NCBI RefSeq assembly: GCF_009758125.1
Contig: NZ_WRXO01000004.1
Span: 62,001-126,000 of the forward strand
DNA: 64,000 nt
Source: Chitinophaga oryziterrae
Lineage (GTDB): Bacteria; Bacteroidota; Bacteroidia; Chitinophagales; Chitinophagaceae
Direction of reading: 5' to 3'
Of this stretch, positions 27,001 through 34,699 are shown one piece after another. The notes beneath the pieces were generated by a model. It did not search any database. It worked only from the letters and a program-made list of their open reading frames with translations, and was not told the origin of the DNA. The position numbers were made by a program, and so were the translations under genes. Position 1 is the stretch's first letter; every line of letters starts with the position of its first letter.

Positions 27001-27373
27001 TTATCAGAAAAACTCCACCAGCACAGATGGCACTTATAGTACCGGCGTATATGGTACCACTGCCCGTGGCTTTATTAAGAAACCACTGGACCATATTTCA
27101 GAAGCACAGCTTTTCAGTGCCACTTATATCAAACTGAGAGAACTGTCGTTTGGTTATTCTCTTCCTGTCAATATCATAGGCAGAAGCTTTATCAAAACGG
27201 CGAAAATTGCTTTAACAGGAAGGAACCTATTCTTATTCACACCTAAAAGCAACCGTCATTTCGATCCTGAAGTTGCTACAGCAACATCAGGTAGCGGCCT
27301 GGTCCCCGGGTTTGAGAATATGAGTACGCCAAGCACACGTGAAATGGGTGTTAGTCTGAATCTGAATTTTTAA
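24098..27373 (+). CDS. SusC/RagA-family TonB-linked outer membrane protein (phosphonate locus)
   Basis: A 1091-residue outer-membrane transporter. It has a signal peptide (KLLAVILLGMFLCKQDVMA), a carboxypeptidase-regulatory-like domain (SIAGIVRNEQNEPLPGVTV), the signature GEVVVTALGIKRKKETLGYA, a plug with LYVIDGVPSGNDGVT and GPAAAALYGSRGANGAIIIT, and a barrel ending MGVSLNLNF. The TALGIKR variant of the SusC signature marks a large subfamily that pairs with SusD-like_2 lipoproteins, as here. Being flanked by aminophosphonate enzymes on both sides, it probably imports a phosphonate-bearing molecule, not a plain glycan; that substrate is inferred. A 14-bp palindrome (ACTTCAACTGAAGT, 24052-24065) lies in its 94-bp leader. 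Confidence 0.95.
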   Translation: MRTRMKLLAVILLGMFLCKQDVMAQGSGSIAGIVRNEQNEPLPGVTVQSNKRIVTTDAGGSFSFNALPEGSYTLSLSYVGYANQQLNNLQLKAGEQLKLSITLKQKESALGEVVVTALGIKRKKETLGYATQKLDGAQLNEAPATNFVNGLSGKVAGVNIVTTGALGGSSRITIRGETSLSLDKNQPLYVIDGVPSGNDGVTNSSGGADYGNSSAEVNPADIESVNVLKGPAAAALYGSRGANGAIIITTKKGSSRNGIGVSFSSYYTVEKVARLPKFQNKFGQGNNGVYKGSNFGASWSIYPDGIEDSYDESWGPRLDNGTSEAQFDSPTTNGYRGADVSINNRGDIIASPWVSHPDNIKDFFTTGRKFYNNVAFSGGNDKGTYRLSLTSLDETGVIPNNDLKRYQVSLNSSYNLTKRITSGFNVNYVKQESDNRPDNGYGRNTFMYFFTWMGRNVNINSLKNYWQPGLTGIRQFQYNYGENHNNPFFMMHENTKGQNKDRLYGNIYLDYAITDHLKLKLRTAQDFYNDFRPMKWAVSTVDYESGRYEEVNLKYSERNTDFLLTYNNNTTSALGYNISAGGNRFDQSGGFQSAATPQLLIPGVYNLENAAGTKEVSSNRSKKRINSLYALASINYKDYAYLDLTARNDWSSSLPSQNNSYFYTSAALNTNLRKLLTMPEFISKSELRLSWAQAGNDAAPYNIQNTYGYGVPWNGNYSLTGPSTLLNSNLKSELTTTYEIGTAFGFLNNRAGIDFTYYEKRTRNQILALSQAQSSGATARVINAGEIKNNGIELMLSGTPVSIPNSLQWNVMLNLSHNVGKVVSLTDDVKEIVQSAPGEDASIRAKVGEKMGAIYGPGYQRVESGSMKGQVIIFSDGAPRPTSEDIYLGNLNPDLIAGINNQFNYKGFSLNFLFAGQFGGKFISRFYNKASGAGQLEETTKGRGARAAGAEYNAPYYIEGAAQMTDGSYQKNSTSTDGTYSTGVYGTTARGFIKKPLDHISEAQLFSATYIKLRELSFGYSLPVNIIGRSFIKTAKIALTGRNLFLFTPKSNRHFDPEVATATSGSGLVPGFENMSTPSTREMGVSLNLNF

Positions 27374-27391
27374 ATTAAAAAATCATTCAAC

Positions 27392-28936
27392 ATGAAAATG
27401 TTACGATCAATAGTATTACTGTCGGTTATTTTGCTGGCAGGATGTACGAAGAATTTTGACGAAATAAATACGAATCCTAATGCACCGGCTGTCATTTCAA
27501 ATCCTGGGTTGTTACTACCGGATGCAATGAGAGGGGCCATTAATGCGAATTATTCCGGTGCTTATGACAGAGGCGGTATTGTGGCCAATCTGCTGGCCTC
27601 TGATTATGCGAGTAATTTCAGTAACTGGTCGAGGTCTGATGCAAACGGCTATTTTTTATGGAATAATTATAATTATATCAGGGACCTGAATGAAGTGATA
27701 AAGTTATCTGAGGCCCAGGGACTGAATAATTACAAAGGAGTGGCCCTTGTACTTCGTTCCTGGATGTTCCAGTGCCTTACGGATCTCTATGGGCCTATAC
27801 CCTTCAGGCAGGCCGCTAATGCCAAATTAGAAGGTATTAATACCCCTGTATACGAGCAGCAGGACGTTATATACCAGGGATTATTAATTGATCTGGAAGA
27901 AGCGAACAGTTTGCTGGGAAGTACGGCCGAAACAATGGTAGGTGATATCCTCTACGGAAGTGATGTGACCAAATGGAAGAAATTTGCCAATGGACTGGCA
28001 TTAAGGATTTTGTTGCGTCAGTCAAAACGTGTGGACCCTTCTGTTGCGATGAAAAAAATCGTAGAGCATCCGGAAAAATATCCATTGTTCTCGTCTAATA
28101 CGGAGCAGGCTGCATTGCAGTATATTACTGAAAGGACGGCGAATGAATCCCCCTTTTACAGGTCGAATAACAGCAGTACTGATACGAAGGCTTCAAAACA
28201 GTTGGTAGACTACCTGAAATCCATAAATGATACCAGATTGAGGGTATATGCACAACCAACACCTGCCAGTAGCGCACCGGATGCTAACGGCGTACGTCCT
28301 GATCCATCTGCCTTTCAGTATGCCGGGGACCTGAACGGGATTGGCAGATTCCCTGATGCGAATCTGACTTCATCGCCCGGCCCTTTCTGGGCATCTTTAC
28401 AGGCTAATCCTACTTTGGCATCTGCTACTGCCGGACAGGGTATATTGCTCAGTTATTCCGAGGTACAGTTTACCCTTGCCGAAGCGGCAGAACTGGGATA
28501 TATAAGCGGAGGCACTGCGGCTGCGGCCATTTATTATAAGAATGGGATTGCAGATCAGTTTGCCTATTATGCAGGCAGAATTCCGTCAGGATATGCTACC
28601 ACTTACATCAAACTGGCAGCTGCTGATGTTTTTGCCAATGATGATTACTATGCGCAGTCAGGGGTGATATATAGTGGTACTACTACAGAGAAGCTGGATA
28701 AAATATGGTTGCAGAAATGGATTTCCCTTTATATGGTAGGGTATGAAGCCTGGTCTGAATGGAGAAGGACCGGTTTCCCCGTTATTCCTGTTGGCACTAC
28801 TGGCCCGGGTTATATTCCCAGAAGGGTTTTATATCCTGCTGATGAAATGAGGGTAAACAAGGTGAATTACGATGCTGCTGTGTTGTTACTGGATAAAGGA
28901 GATGCATTGGACTCCCATGTATGGTGGGACAAATGA
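27392..28936 (+). CDS. SusD-like_2 family lipoprotein (phosphonate locus)
   Basis: A 514-residue surface lipoprotein. The signal peptide ends at LLAGC (Cys18), followed by TKNFDEINTNPNAPA, the standard opening of the SusD-like_2 family. Internal landmarks include SWMFQCLTDLYGPIPF, YGSDVTKWKKFANGLALRIL and the end YPADEMRVNKVNYDAA with VWWDK at the C-terminus. It would form the substrate-binding lid of the SusC protein encoded 18 bp upstream. A strong terminator follows, so the downstream phosphodiesterase probably starts a separate transcript. Confidence 0.94.
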   Translation: MKMLRSIVLLSVILLAGCTKNFDEINTNPNAPAVISNPGLLLPDAMRGAINANYSGAYDRGGIVANLLASDYASNFSNWSRSDANGYFLWNNYNYIRDLNEVIKLSEAQGLNNYKGVALVLRSWMFQCLTDLYGPIPFRQAANAKLEGINTPVYEQQDVIYQGLLIDLEEANSLLGSTAETMVGDILYGSDVTKWKKFANGLALRILLRQSKRVDPSVAMKKIVEHPEKYPLFSSNTEQAALQYITERTANESPFYRSNNSSTDTKASKQLVDYLKSINDTRLRVYAQPTPASSAPDANGVRPDPSAFQYAGDLNGIGRFPDANLTSSPGPFWASLQANPTLASATAGQGILLSYSEVQFTLAEAAELGYISGGTAAAAIYYKNGIADQFAYYAGRIPSGYATTYIKLAAADVFANDDYYAQSGVIYSGTTTEKLDKIWLQKWISLYMVGYEAWSEWRRTGFPVIPVGTTGPGYIPRRVLYPADEMRVNKVNYDAAVLLLDKGDALDSHVWWDK

Positions 28937-28951
28937 TAAAGATTATTATAA

Positions 28952-28980
28952 TGCCCCGCAAGATCTTTTGCGGGGCAATT
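28952..28980 (+). terminator. Intrinsic terminator after SusD
   Basis: A 10-bp GC-rich stem (TGCCCCGCAA at 28952-28961 with TTGCGGGGCA at 28968-28977), 15 bp after the SusD stop codon. Confidence 0.75.
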
Positions 28981-28994
28981 ACCGACTAATAAAT

Positions 28995-29041
28995 CAATGT
29001 CGTTTAGTTAAGCTCCATTGGAGCTTAACTAAACGACATTG
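28995..29041. repeat. 23-bp perfect inverted repeat upstream of the phosphodiesterase
   Basis: Bases 28995-29017 are exactly complementary to 29019-29041, with a 1-bp centre. The repeat ends 17 bp before the phosphodiesterase start. It contains GTTTAGTTA, close to the GTTTAGTATT half-site at 20862. It may be a cruciform or regulator site, or an mRNA hairpin; it lacks a T tract and so is not a typical terminator. Confidence 0.65.
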
Positions 29042-29058
29042 GCTAATAAATATAACGA

Positions 29059-30717
29059 ATGAAAAAAATTATTACCCTGTTATTGACGGCTGGAAGTTTT
29101 TCAGCCATGGCACAGGAAATTTATCCGAATGGCATTGAACATGTAGTTGTTATTGGAGTGGATGGGATGAGTCCTGATGGCATTCGTACGGCATCCACAC
29201 CAGTAATGCATAAAATGATTGCTGATGGGAGCGTAAAATGGAATGTACGTACCGTATTACCCTCTTCCAGTAGTCCTAACTGGGCTTCTATGATCATGGG
29301 AGCCGGAGTGGAGCAGCATGGTATTATTGATAACGACTGGGGCAGGGGGGAATATTCTCTTCCTGCTATTGTCCGAAATGAGGAAGGTATATTCCCTACT
29401 ATATTCGGTGTAATACGTAATAGTTATCCGAAGGCAGAAATAGGCGCTGTTTATCATTGGGATGGCTTTGGCAGGTTATTCGAAAAGAGTGCTGTCAACT
29501 ATGATAAAACATTCTCTACAGAAGATTCGACTACTACTGATTTTGTGCAATACCTGCAGCAAAAAAAACCATTGTTTGCTTTTCTGCATATGGATCATGT
29601 AGATGGTGCCGGCCATGAATACGGACATGGGTCTGATGAATATTACCGTGCAGTTGCCAAAGCAGATTCCCTGATAGGGGTAGTGCTTGCCGCGATCAAA
29701 AAAGCGGGGATGGAAAAAAGCACGCTGGTGATTGTAACAGCAGACCATGGTGGTACAGGATATGGACATGGTGGAGCCACTGTGGAGGAAGCAGAAATAG
29801 CGATGGTCCTTTACGGGAAAGATATAAGAAAGGGATATATTATTCCGGAACAGGCGGCCACTTATGATCTTGCTGCGACCATCGCCTTTTCGTTAAAAAT
29901 AGTACCGCCGTATGTATGGACGGGCAGGCCGCTGAAAAGTGCGTTTCATGGATTTAACCCGCCTGCTAATTTATGGTTGGGCAGAGCGATGATCACTGCA
30001 CCTGTTATTGAACCCCGACGTAAGTTATACCAACAGGCCGGCGGGCTTTATATCAATACTACTGCAAATGTCGTTATGCAGACGGTAGCACAGGATGCTG
30101 TTACACGGTATACACTTGATGGTACTGAGCCGGATAGTACATCCGCTGTTTACACAGTTCCTTTTATAGTAAAAACATCCACAGTAGTAAGAGCCAGGTC
30201 GTTTGACAGGAAAAAGAATGAGAGTACAACCACGATCGCTTATTTCAGGATGGTTGATACCACTACCGGGAATGGTTTGCATGTACAGTTTTATAAAGGA
30301 AAGGACTGGAAATATGTGCCGCTTTTTAAAGATCTTACTCCGGTTAAAGAATGGAATGCTTATGAGTTCGCATTAAATCGTGAACAGGTCCTTCCTATAT
30401 TAGACAAGGGAAATGCTACTTTCGGAGTTGTCTTTAATGGGTATCTGCAAATAGACAAAGAAGGGGAATATACTTTTTACAATAGTTCTGATGATGGGAG
30501 TAAACTTTTTGTAGATGGTACTGAGGTTGTTAATAATGATGGGGACCATGGTGTTGTGGAACGTTCCGGATCTATTAAATTAAGTGTGGGAAGGCATCCT
30601 GTTCGTATAGAATATTATAATGGGGAAGGTGGTTTCTGGCTGGATGCTTTTTATAAAGGCCCCGGCTTATATAAACAACTGATACCTGCTGATAAATTAT
30701 TTTTAGATAAGAATTAA
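29059..30717 (+). CDS. Exported alkaline-phosphatase-superfamily phosphodiesterase with chitobiase-type and PA14 domains
   Basis: A 552-residue secreted enzyme with signal peptide KKIITLLLTAGSFSAMA. Residues about 27-300 are a type I phosphodiesterase/nucleotide pyrophosphatase domain: metal ligand in VIGVDGMSPDG, nucleophile region LPSSSSPNWASM (Ser where the NPP family normally has Thr), HMDHVDGAGHEYG and TADHGGTGYGHGG supplying further metal ligands. Residues about 315-395 look like the chitobiase C-terminal domain (YTLDGTEPDSTSAVYTVPF). Residues about 400-548 form a PA14 domain (GEYTFYNSSDDGSKLFVDG), a glycan-binding type fold. In this locus it may release phosphonate or phosphate head groups from lipids or glycans before import. 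Confidence 0.9.
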   Translation: MKKIITLLLTAGSFSAMAQEIYPNGIEHVVVIGVDGMSPDGIRTASTPVMHKMIADGSVKWNVRTVLPSSSSPNWASMIMGAGVEQHGIIDNDWGRGEYSLPAIVRNEEGIFPTIFGVIRNSYPKAEIGAVYHWDGFGRLFEKSAVNYDKTFSTEDSTTTDFVQYLQQKKPLFAFLHMDHVDGAGHEYGHGSDEYYRAVAKADSLIGVVLAAIKKAGMEKSTLVIVTADHGGTGYGHGGATVEEAEIAMVLYGKDIRKGYIIPEQAATYDLAATIAFSLKIVPPYVWTGRPLKSAFHGFNPPANLWLGRAMITAPVIEPRRKLYQQAGGLYINTTANVVMQTVAQDAVTRYTLDGTEPDSTSAVYTVPFIVKTSTVVRARSFDRKKNESTTTIAYFRMVDTTTGNGLHVQFYKGKDWKYVPLFKDLTPVKEWNAYEFALNREQVLPILDKGNATFGVVFNGYLQIDKEGEYTFYNSSDDGSKLFVDGTEVVNNDGDHGVVERSGSIKLSVGRHPVRIEYYNGEGGFWLDAFYKGPGLYKQLIPADKLFLDKN

Positions 30718-30736
30718 TCCTTCAAAATACAGAGTT

Positions 30737-31321
30737 ATGCAATTAAAAAAACAGGATGTTGAAGTCCGGATAAACGCTATTTTCAATTTATATAAGCAGT
30801 ATGGGGAAGAGGAGTATGGTGAAGGGGTTACTCAACTGATGCATATGGTGCAGGCCGGTAAACTGGCGGAGCAGGAGGGGTATGATGAAGAGATGGTACT
30901 GGCAGCCTTTTTTCATGATATAGGCCATTTTTTAGAAGAAGGAGAGGATATGGGTATCTATGGGAAATTAGCGCATGACAAGTTGGGGAAAGCTTATCTG
31001 ATAGCAAATGGTTTTCCGGAAAAAATGGGGATACTTGTAGCCAGTCATGTTGATGCAAAAAGATATCTCACCTATAGTAATCCGGAATATTATAATTTGC
31101 TTTCTGATGCCAGCAAAAAAACACTGGAATACCAGGGCGGACCAATGACTGCCGAAGAAGCGGCGATTTATGAAAAAGACCCTTTAATTGACAGTTATAT
31201 AAAGCTCCGTTATTGGGATGATCTGGCAAAGGAAACAGATATTCCGGTAGACCCTGCAGATGTTGAAAGATTCCGGGAAATGGCAATGAGGTATCTTTTG
31301 AATCAATTACGCAAAGAGTAA
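30737..31321 (+). CDS. PhnZ-like HD-domain mixed-valent di-iron oxygenase (TIGR03276-type)
   Basis: A 194-residue HD-domain protein of the family associated with phosphonate operons. The N-terminal signature EYGEGVTQLMHMVQAGKLAE carries His36 and candidate substrate-contact residues Tyr27 and Glu29. The HD motif is AAFFHDIGH (His60, Asp61), followed by further His ligands in KLAHDKLG and VASHVDAKRYL. Known members (PhnZ, TmpB) use two irons to cleave the C-P bond of a 1-hydroxy-2-aminoethylphosphonate type substrate, giving glycine or betaine and phosphate. The usual partner hydroxylase (PhnY or TmpA) is not in the window. It starts 19 bp after the phosphodiesterase and is followed by a terminator. 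Confidence 0.88.
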   Translation: MQLKKQDVEVRINAIFNLYKQYGEEEYGEGVTQLMHMVQAGKLAEQEGYDEEMVLAAFFHDIGHFLEEGEDMGIYGKLAHDKLGKAYLIANGFPEKMGILVASHVDAKRYLTYSNPEYYNLLSDASKKTLEYQGGPMTAEEAAIYEKDPLIDSYIKLRYWDDLAKETDIPVDPADVERFREMAMRYLLNQLRKE

Positions 31322-31327
31322 TGGAAC

Positions 31328-31370
31328 AGGAACATAAAGGTCTGTTCACAAGCCTTTATGTTCCTCTTTT
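31328..31370 (+). terminator. Intrinsic terminator closing the phosphonate locus
   Basis: A 13-bp perfect stem (AGGAACATAAAGG at 31328-31340 with 31353-31365) followed by CTTTT. Confidence 0.8.
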
Positions 31371-31517
31371 CAGAGATTAACAAAAGAAGCGTTTGGGAAT
31401 TGCAGCGAATAAAAATCGTGGAGGAATGTGTAGGACATAATGATATTTTAGTACATTGGTCTTGTAAAAAGCATTCATGATAATCACTGATCAAAGTGAG
31501 TTTTAATTCGTTTTTGC

Positions 31518-31817
31518 ATGAAAGGGAAAGTATATATACCCCATGATTTTGAGTTATATGATGAAAATGATGATGGTATATTCCTATTGGATGAATACGG
31601 TGAGATTAAAGAACACGTAAGAGATGCCATATATCTGAAGCCTCTTTTTGCGCATTTACTTATTGATGAGGGACTTTATTGTACGGTATGGTGGAATGAT
31701 GAGCTGGGATACTGGTGTGGTGAAACATATGTGAGCTGGGAATATGTGGATACGTATATATGTGAATCACTGGAAGAGCTGGTGGAGGCATTTTATGAGG
31801 ATTATGAGCAGGAATGA
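31518..31817 (+). CDS. Small acidic hypothetical protein
   Basis: A 99-residue, very acidic and aromatic-rich protein (FELYDENDDGIFLLDEYGEI, then YCTVWWNDELGYWCGETYVS and an end ESLEELVEAFYEDYEQE). There is no signal peptide or membrane segment. I do not recognise the family. It stands alone, 196 bp after the PhnZ-like gene and past its terminator. Composition is coherent with a folded protein, which supports it being real. Confidence 0.6.
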   Translation: MKGKVYIPHDFELYDENDDGIFLLDEYGEIKEHVRDAIYLKPLFAHLLIDEGLYCTVWWNDELGYWCGETYVSWEYVDTYICESLEELVEAFYEDYEQE

Positions 31818-32052
31818 TCCTAACCGCAGTACCTGGCTGCAAACAGGTTAAACTCTTTTATATATGCTTCCCGGTTGAAATGGATATAATGATTTAATAA
31901 CCAATATATTAATGAATTTCGTAGACGATTTGTAGACCCGGTTTTAAAGACAAATAGTCGTTTTGTAGTATACCCAAACTTGCAGGCCATTGTTCTGTAT
32001 CACATATTTGTGATAGCACATGAAATGCTACGATTTGTTAAAACAAAAATGC

Positions 32053-33003
32053 ATGGCATTACCATTTATCGAAATTATTGAAGAAACCACGCCCGACCCA
32101 AACCTGCTCATGTGGAAATTCGCAGACGCCGACAAGGAGATCAAGAACGGCGCTGTGTTAACCGTAAGGGAAAGTCAGTCCGTATTATTCCTGAATGAAG
32201 GCCAGCAGGCGGATGTATTTACCGCCGGTAAGTATGTGCTGGAAACTGAGAATATTCCGGTACTGACCCGTCTGAAAGGCTGGAAATACGGCTTTAAAAG
32301 CCCTTTCAAGGCAGATATCTACTTCTTTAATACTATCCAGTTCGTTAACCTGAAATGGGGAACGCCGGTACCCGTACTGATGCGTGACAATCAATTCGGT
32401 CAGGTGAGGGTACGGGCATTCGGAACATATAATGTGAGGATAGCGGATGTGGGGAAATTCTTTAAGGAATACGCAGGAACATACCCACGACTGGGCATCA
32501 GAGAACTGGAATTGCAGCTGCGTGATTTTATCGCCCCTAAATTCGGAGAAGTACTTGCTCAGGAAGGAATTTCAGTAGTGGATATTGCCGGGAACATTTC
32601 TGTATTGAATGAAAAGATACAACCCTCCATACAGCCCTGTTTTACTGACCTGGGACTGGAAGTGACCCGCTTTACAGTTACCAGTGCCACATTGCCGGAA
32701 GAAGTTCTCAAACATTATGATAATGTTACGGGCATGAATATGGTGCCGGACATGAATAAATTTACACAATTTAACATGGCCAATGCCATGGACAAAGAGA
32801 ACAACAGAGTAGCAGATGCTGCCCAGCAGGCCATTGCTTTAGGAGTAATGCTGAATCAGATGAAACCTGCAGCACAACCAGAACCAATACAACAGGAAGA
32901 CGTTACCTCCCGGCTTAAAAAGCTAAAGGGCCTTTTTGATGCAGAATTGATCACCGAAGCAGAATATACTACCAAAAAAGAAGAGTTGCTCCGGCTGCTC
33001 TGA
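32053..33003 (+). CDS. SPFH-domain protein with SHOCT-like C-terminus
   Basis: About 316 residues. I prefer the start at 32053 (MALPFIEIIEETTPDPNLLM), which matches the usual opening of this family; an in-frame ATG at 32020 adds 11 residues. Residues about 20-215 form an SPFH (stomatin/band 7-like) domain of the YdjI or virion-core-protein-like type: ESQSVLFLNEGQQADVF, then GKYVLETENIPVL, KADIYFFNT and VRVRAFGTYNVRIADVGKFF. The C-terminus (SRLKKLKGLFDAELITEAEY) is a SHOCT-like short helical domain. It lacks an obvious transmembrane helix. It heads a tightly packed operon with two zinc-ribbon proteins. Probable role in membrane or protein-assembly quality control; this is family-level inference. 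Confidence 0.85.
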   Translation: MALPFIEIIEETTPDPNLLMWKFADADKEIKNGAVLTVRESQSVLFLNEGQQADVFTAGKYVLETENIPVLTRLKGWKYGFKSPFKADIYFFNTIQFVNLKWGTPVPVLMRDNQFGQVRVRAFGTYNVRIADVGKFFKEYAGTYPRLGIRELELQLRDFIAPKFGEVLAQEGISVVDIAGNISVLNEKIQPSIQPCFTDLGLEVTRFTVTSATLPEEVLKHYDNVTGMNMVPDMNKFTQFNMANAMDKENNRVADAAQQAIALGVMLNQMKPAAQPEPIQQEDVTSRLKKLKGLFDAELITEAEYTTKKEELLRLL

Positions 33004-33019
33004 TATAACTACAGGGACC

Positions 33020-33268
33020 ATGAGTGATGAGAATAAGAATAAGATGCTGAGTTATGTTGAAAGGCTCAGGCAAAAAGCAGTTGATCAGAAAAACTATGGG
33101 GGAGAAGTGAACAAGGAAGATGCAAAGATAGACGCGCGTGATTGCCCTAATTGCGGAGCCGGCAGGGCTTACAGGGATGGCCTGACCAACTGCGGGTACT
33201 GCGGATTTACATTCATGCAGGTAAAACTGACGGATGGTATCCATATAAAAAAAGAAAACAACTCTTAA
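33020..33268 (+). CDS. Small zinc-ribbon protein
   Basis: An 82-residue protein. A basic helical N-terminus (KMLSYVERLRQKAVDQ) precedes a four-cysteine zinc ribbon: Cys42 and Cys45 (CPNC) with Cys58 and Cys61 (CGYC). There is no signal peptide. It lies 16 bp after the SPFH gene and 3 bp before the next gene, so it belongs to this operon. Function unknown; ribbons of this kind often mediate protein-protein contact. Confidence 0.8.
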   Translation: MSDENKNKMLSYVERLRQKAVDQKNYGGEVNKEDAKIDARDCPNCGAGRAYRDGLTNCGYCGFTFMQVKLTDGIHIKKENNS

Positions 33269-33271
33269 CCC

Positions 33272-34087
33272 ATGTTCGACTTTTTTAAAAAGAAATACGA
33301 TAACCCGATGCTGGCCGAAGAAATGAGGCAAACCCAGGATCGCTGGTTTGCTTTTTTGCAAAAGCTGGAAGAACGTACGGAAGAAGTATGTGAAGCAGCA
33401 ATTCCCCAGTTGAAAGAAGTCTTTGAACAGGATACCGATCCTTATAAACGTGCACATGGGAGGATGCTGGCCGGTTTACTCGGGCAGATAAGACAAATGC
33501 GCCAGAAAGCGAACGAAGTAAGGAATGAGAAAATTATCGGTTTTATATATGCTGCTGAAGCGGAATTTCCAGGTATAAACAGCAGTTACCATGATATGCT
33601 GTACAAATTCAGGCAGGCTTGTTACGATAGACATAACGTGTTTGAAGATAATGAGCAAAGGTATGAAATGCTGCTGCAGAACGCTGCGGGCGAACAGGAC
33701 CTTGAAACGCCTTACAGGAAACTGCTGGAAGAATTTGAGTCGCTCCGTGACCGCTTTGCGTGTACGCAATGCAGTGGTAATATCACCATTCCCCGACTGT
33801 TCTTTATCGCCACTTATGTTACCTGTCCGCATTGCCAGACCCAGAACACATTTCATCCATCCACAGAAGCACAGATGGTGCTGCACAATGCACGCGCCCT
33901 GGCCGAGCAGCGTACGGCCCATTTACTGAAAGCATATGAATCGGGTACTCCTAAAGACCCCGCTTTATACCGGCAATACCTTCGGGCTATGTTCGACGAA
34001 TGGAACAGTATCGTACCCGATATGACAGAAGAGAACGAAAAGTTCCACGAACGCCTGTTAAAAGATCAGCAAAACTATCATCATTAA
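33272..34087 (+). CDS. Helical protein with zinc ribbon
   Basis: A 271-residue soluble protein. Residues 1-155 are predicted mostly helical (ERTEEVCEAAIPQLKEVFEQ and similar). A zinc ribbon follows with Cys164 and Cys167 (CTQC) and Cys185 and Cys188 (CPHC), then another helical region rich in Arg and Glu. I do not recognise a named family. It is third in the SPFH operon, 14 bp before the next start. Confidence 0.8.
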   Translation: MFDFFKKKYDNPMLAEEMRQTQDRWFAFLQKLEERTEEVCEAAIPQLKEVFEQDTDPYKRAHGRMLAGLLGQIRQMRQKANEVRNEKIIGFIYAAEAEFPGINSSYHDMLYKFRQACYDRHNVFEDNEQRYEMLLQNAAGEQDLETPYRKLLEEFESLRDRFACTQCSGNITIPRLFFIATYVTCPHCQTQNTFHPSTEAQMVLHNARALAEQRTAHLLKAYESGTPKDPALYRQYLRAMFDEWNSIVPDMTEENEKFHERLLKDQQNYHH

Positions 34088-34101
34088 TAAAACTATTCAC
34101 T

Positions 34102-34671
34102 ATGTCAGAGAATCCATTATTAGCACCCATCCACGGCATTACACTGGAAGATTATAGTGCAGCCTGTGCAAAGATGGGCAACGGCCTGAGCGAAGACGCG
34201 ATCGCTAAAGCACTGGGTGTAGAATTACCCGTATGGCAGGAAGTAAGCCTGCTTTGGCCCGAGCGTATGAAACAGGATGAAACTTTTCATATTGTCACAC
34301 TTTTCGGCCAGCATTTCGGCGCAGCAGACCAACATCCTATACTCGGCAATCTGCAACCCGATGCCTCCGCAGGTAATGCAGGGAATGTCGAACGTATCAA
34401 GAATGACAAAGCCTATTATCAGGAACTTGAAGTTGCCCGCCAGGTCGCATATGAATATGGTGTAGACGGCGCTCAATGGATTGCTGACGAATACGGTATT
34501 TCTATCGGCGACTTCCAGATAGCTGCAATGAACTGGGGGGACGAGATCCGTAAAGATATGCAGACAGACTTTGATAACTACAATGAAACACAGGCGGCCT
34601 ACCAGGAAAAGTATCGCAAACAATTTGCAGATGCGCAGGGCGGGGATGTAGCAGATGATATTACATTCTAA
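34102..34671 (+). CDS. Hypothetical protein, last gene of the SPFH operon
   Basis: A 189-residue acidic soluble protein starting MSENPLLAPIHGITLEDYSA. The ATG at 34102 is chosen because an earlier in-frame ATG at 34000 lies deep inside the upstream gene. The segment SLEDYSAACAKM-like start and KALGVELPVWQEVSLLW suggest repeats of a small helical module; a second copy appears at YGISIGDFQIAAMNW. It may be a Bacteroidota domain of unknown function. A very strong palindromic terminator follows. Confidence 0.8.
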   Translation: MSENPLLAPIHGITLEDYSAACAKMGNGLSEDAIAKALGVELPVWQEVSLLWPERMKQDETFHIVTLFGQHFGAADQHPILGNLQPDASAGNAGNVERIKNDKAYYQELEVARQVAYEYGVDGAQWIADEYGISIGDFQIAAMNWGDEIRKDMQTDFDNYNETQAAYQEKYRKQFADAQGGDVADDITF

Positions 34672-34699
34672 GGATATTGAGGGGAGGGAGATGGGCACT

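Noticed and set aside
31910..31990. Imperfect repeats near TAGACGATTTGTAGAC
   Set aside because: Short and imperfect; no clear hairpin, operator or attachment-site structure could be supported.
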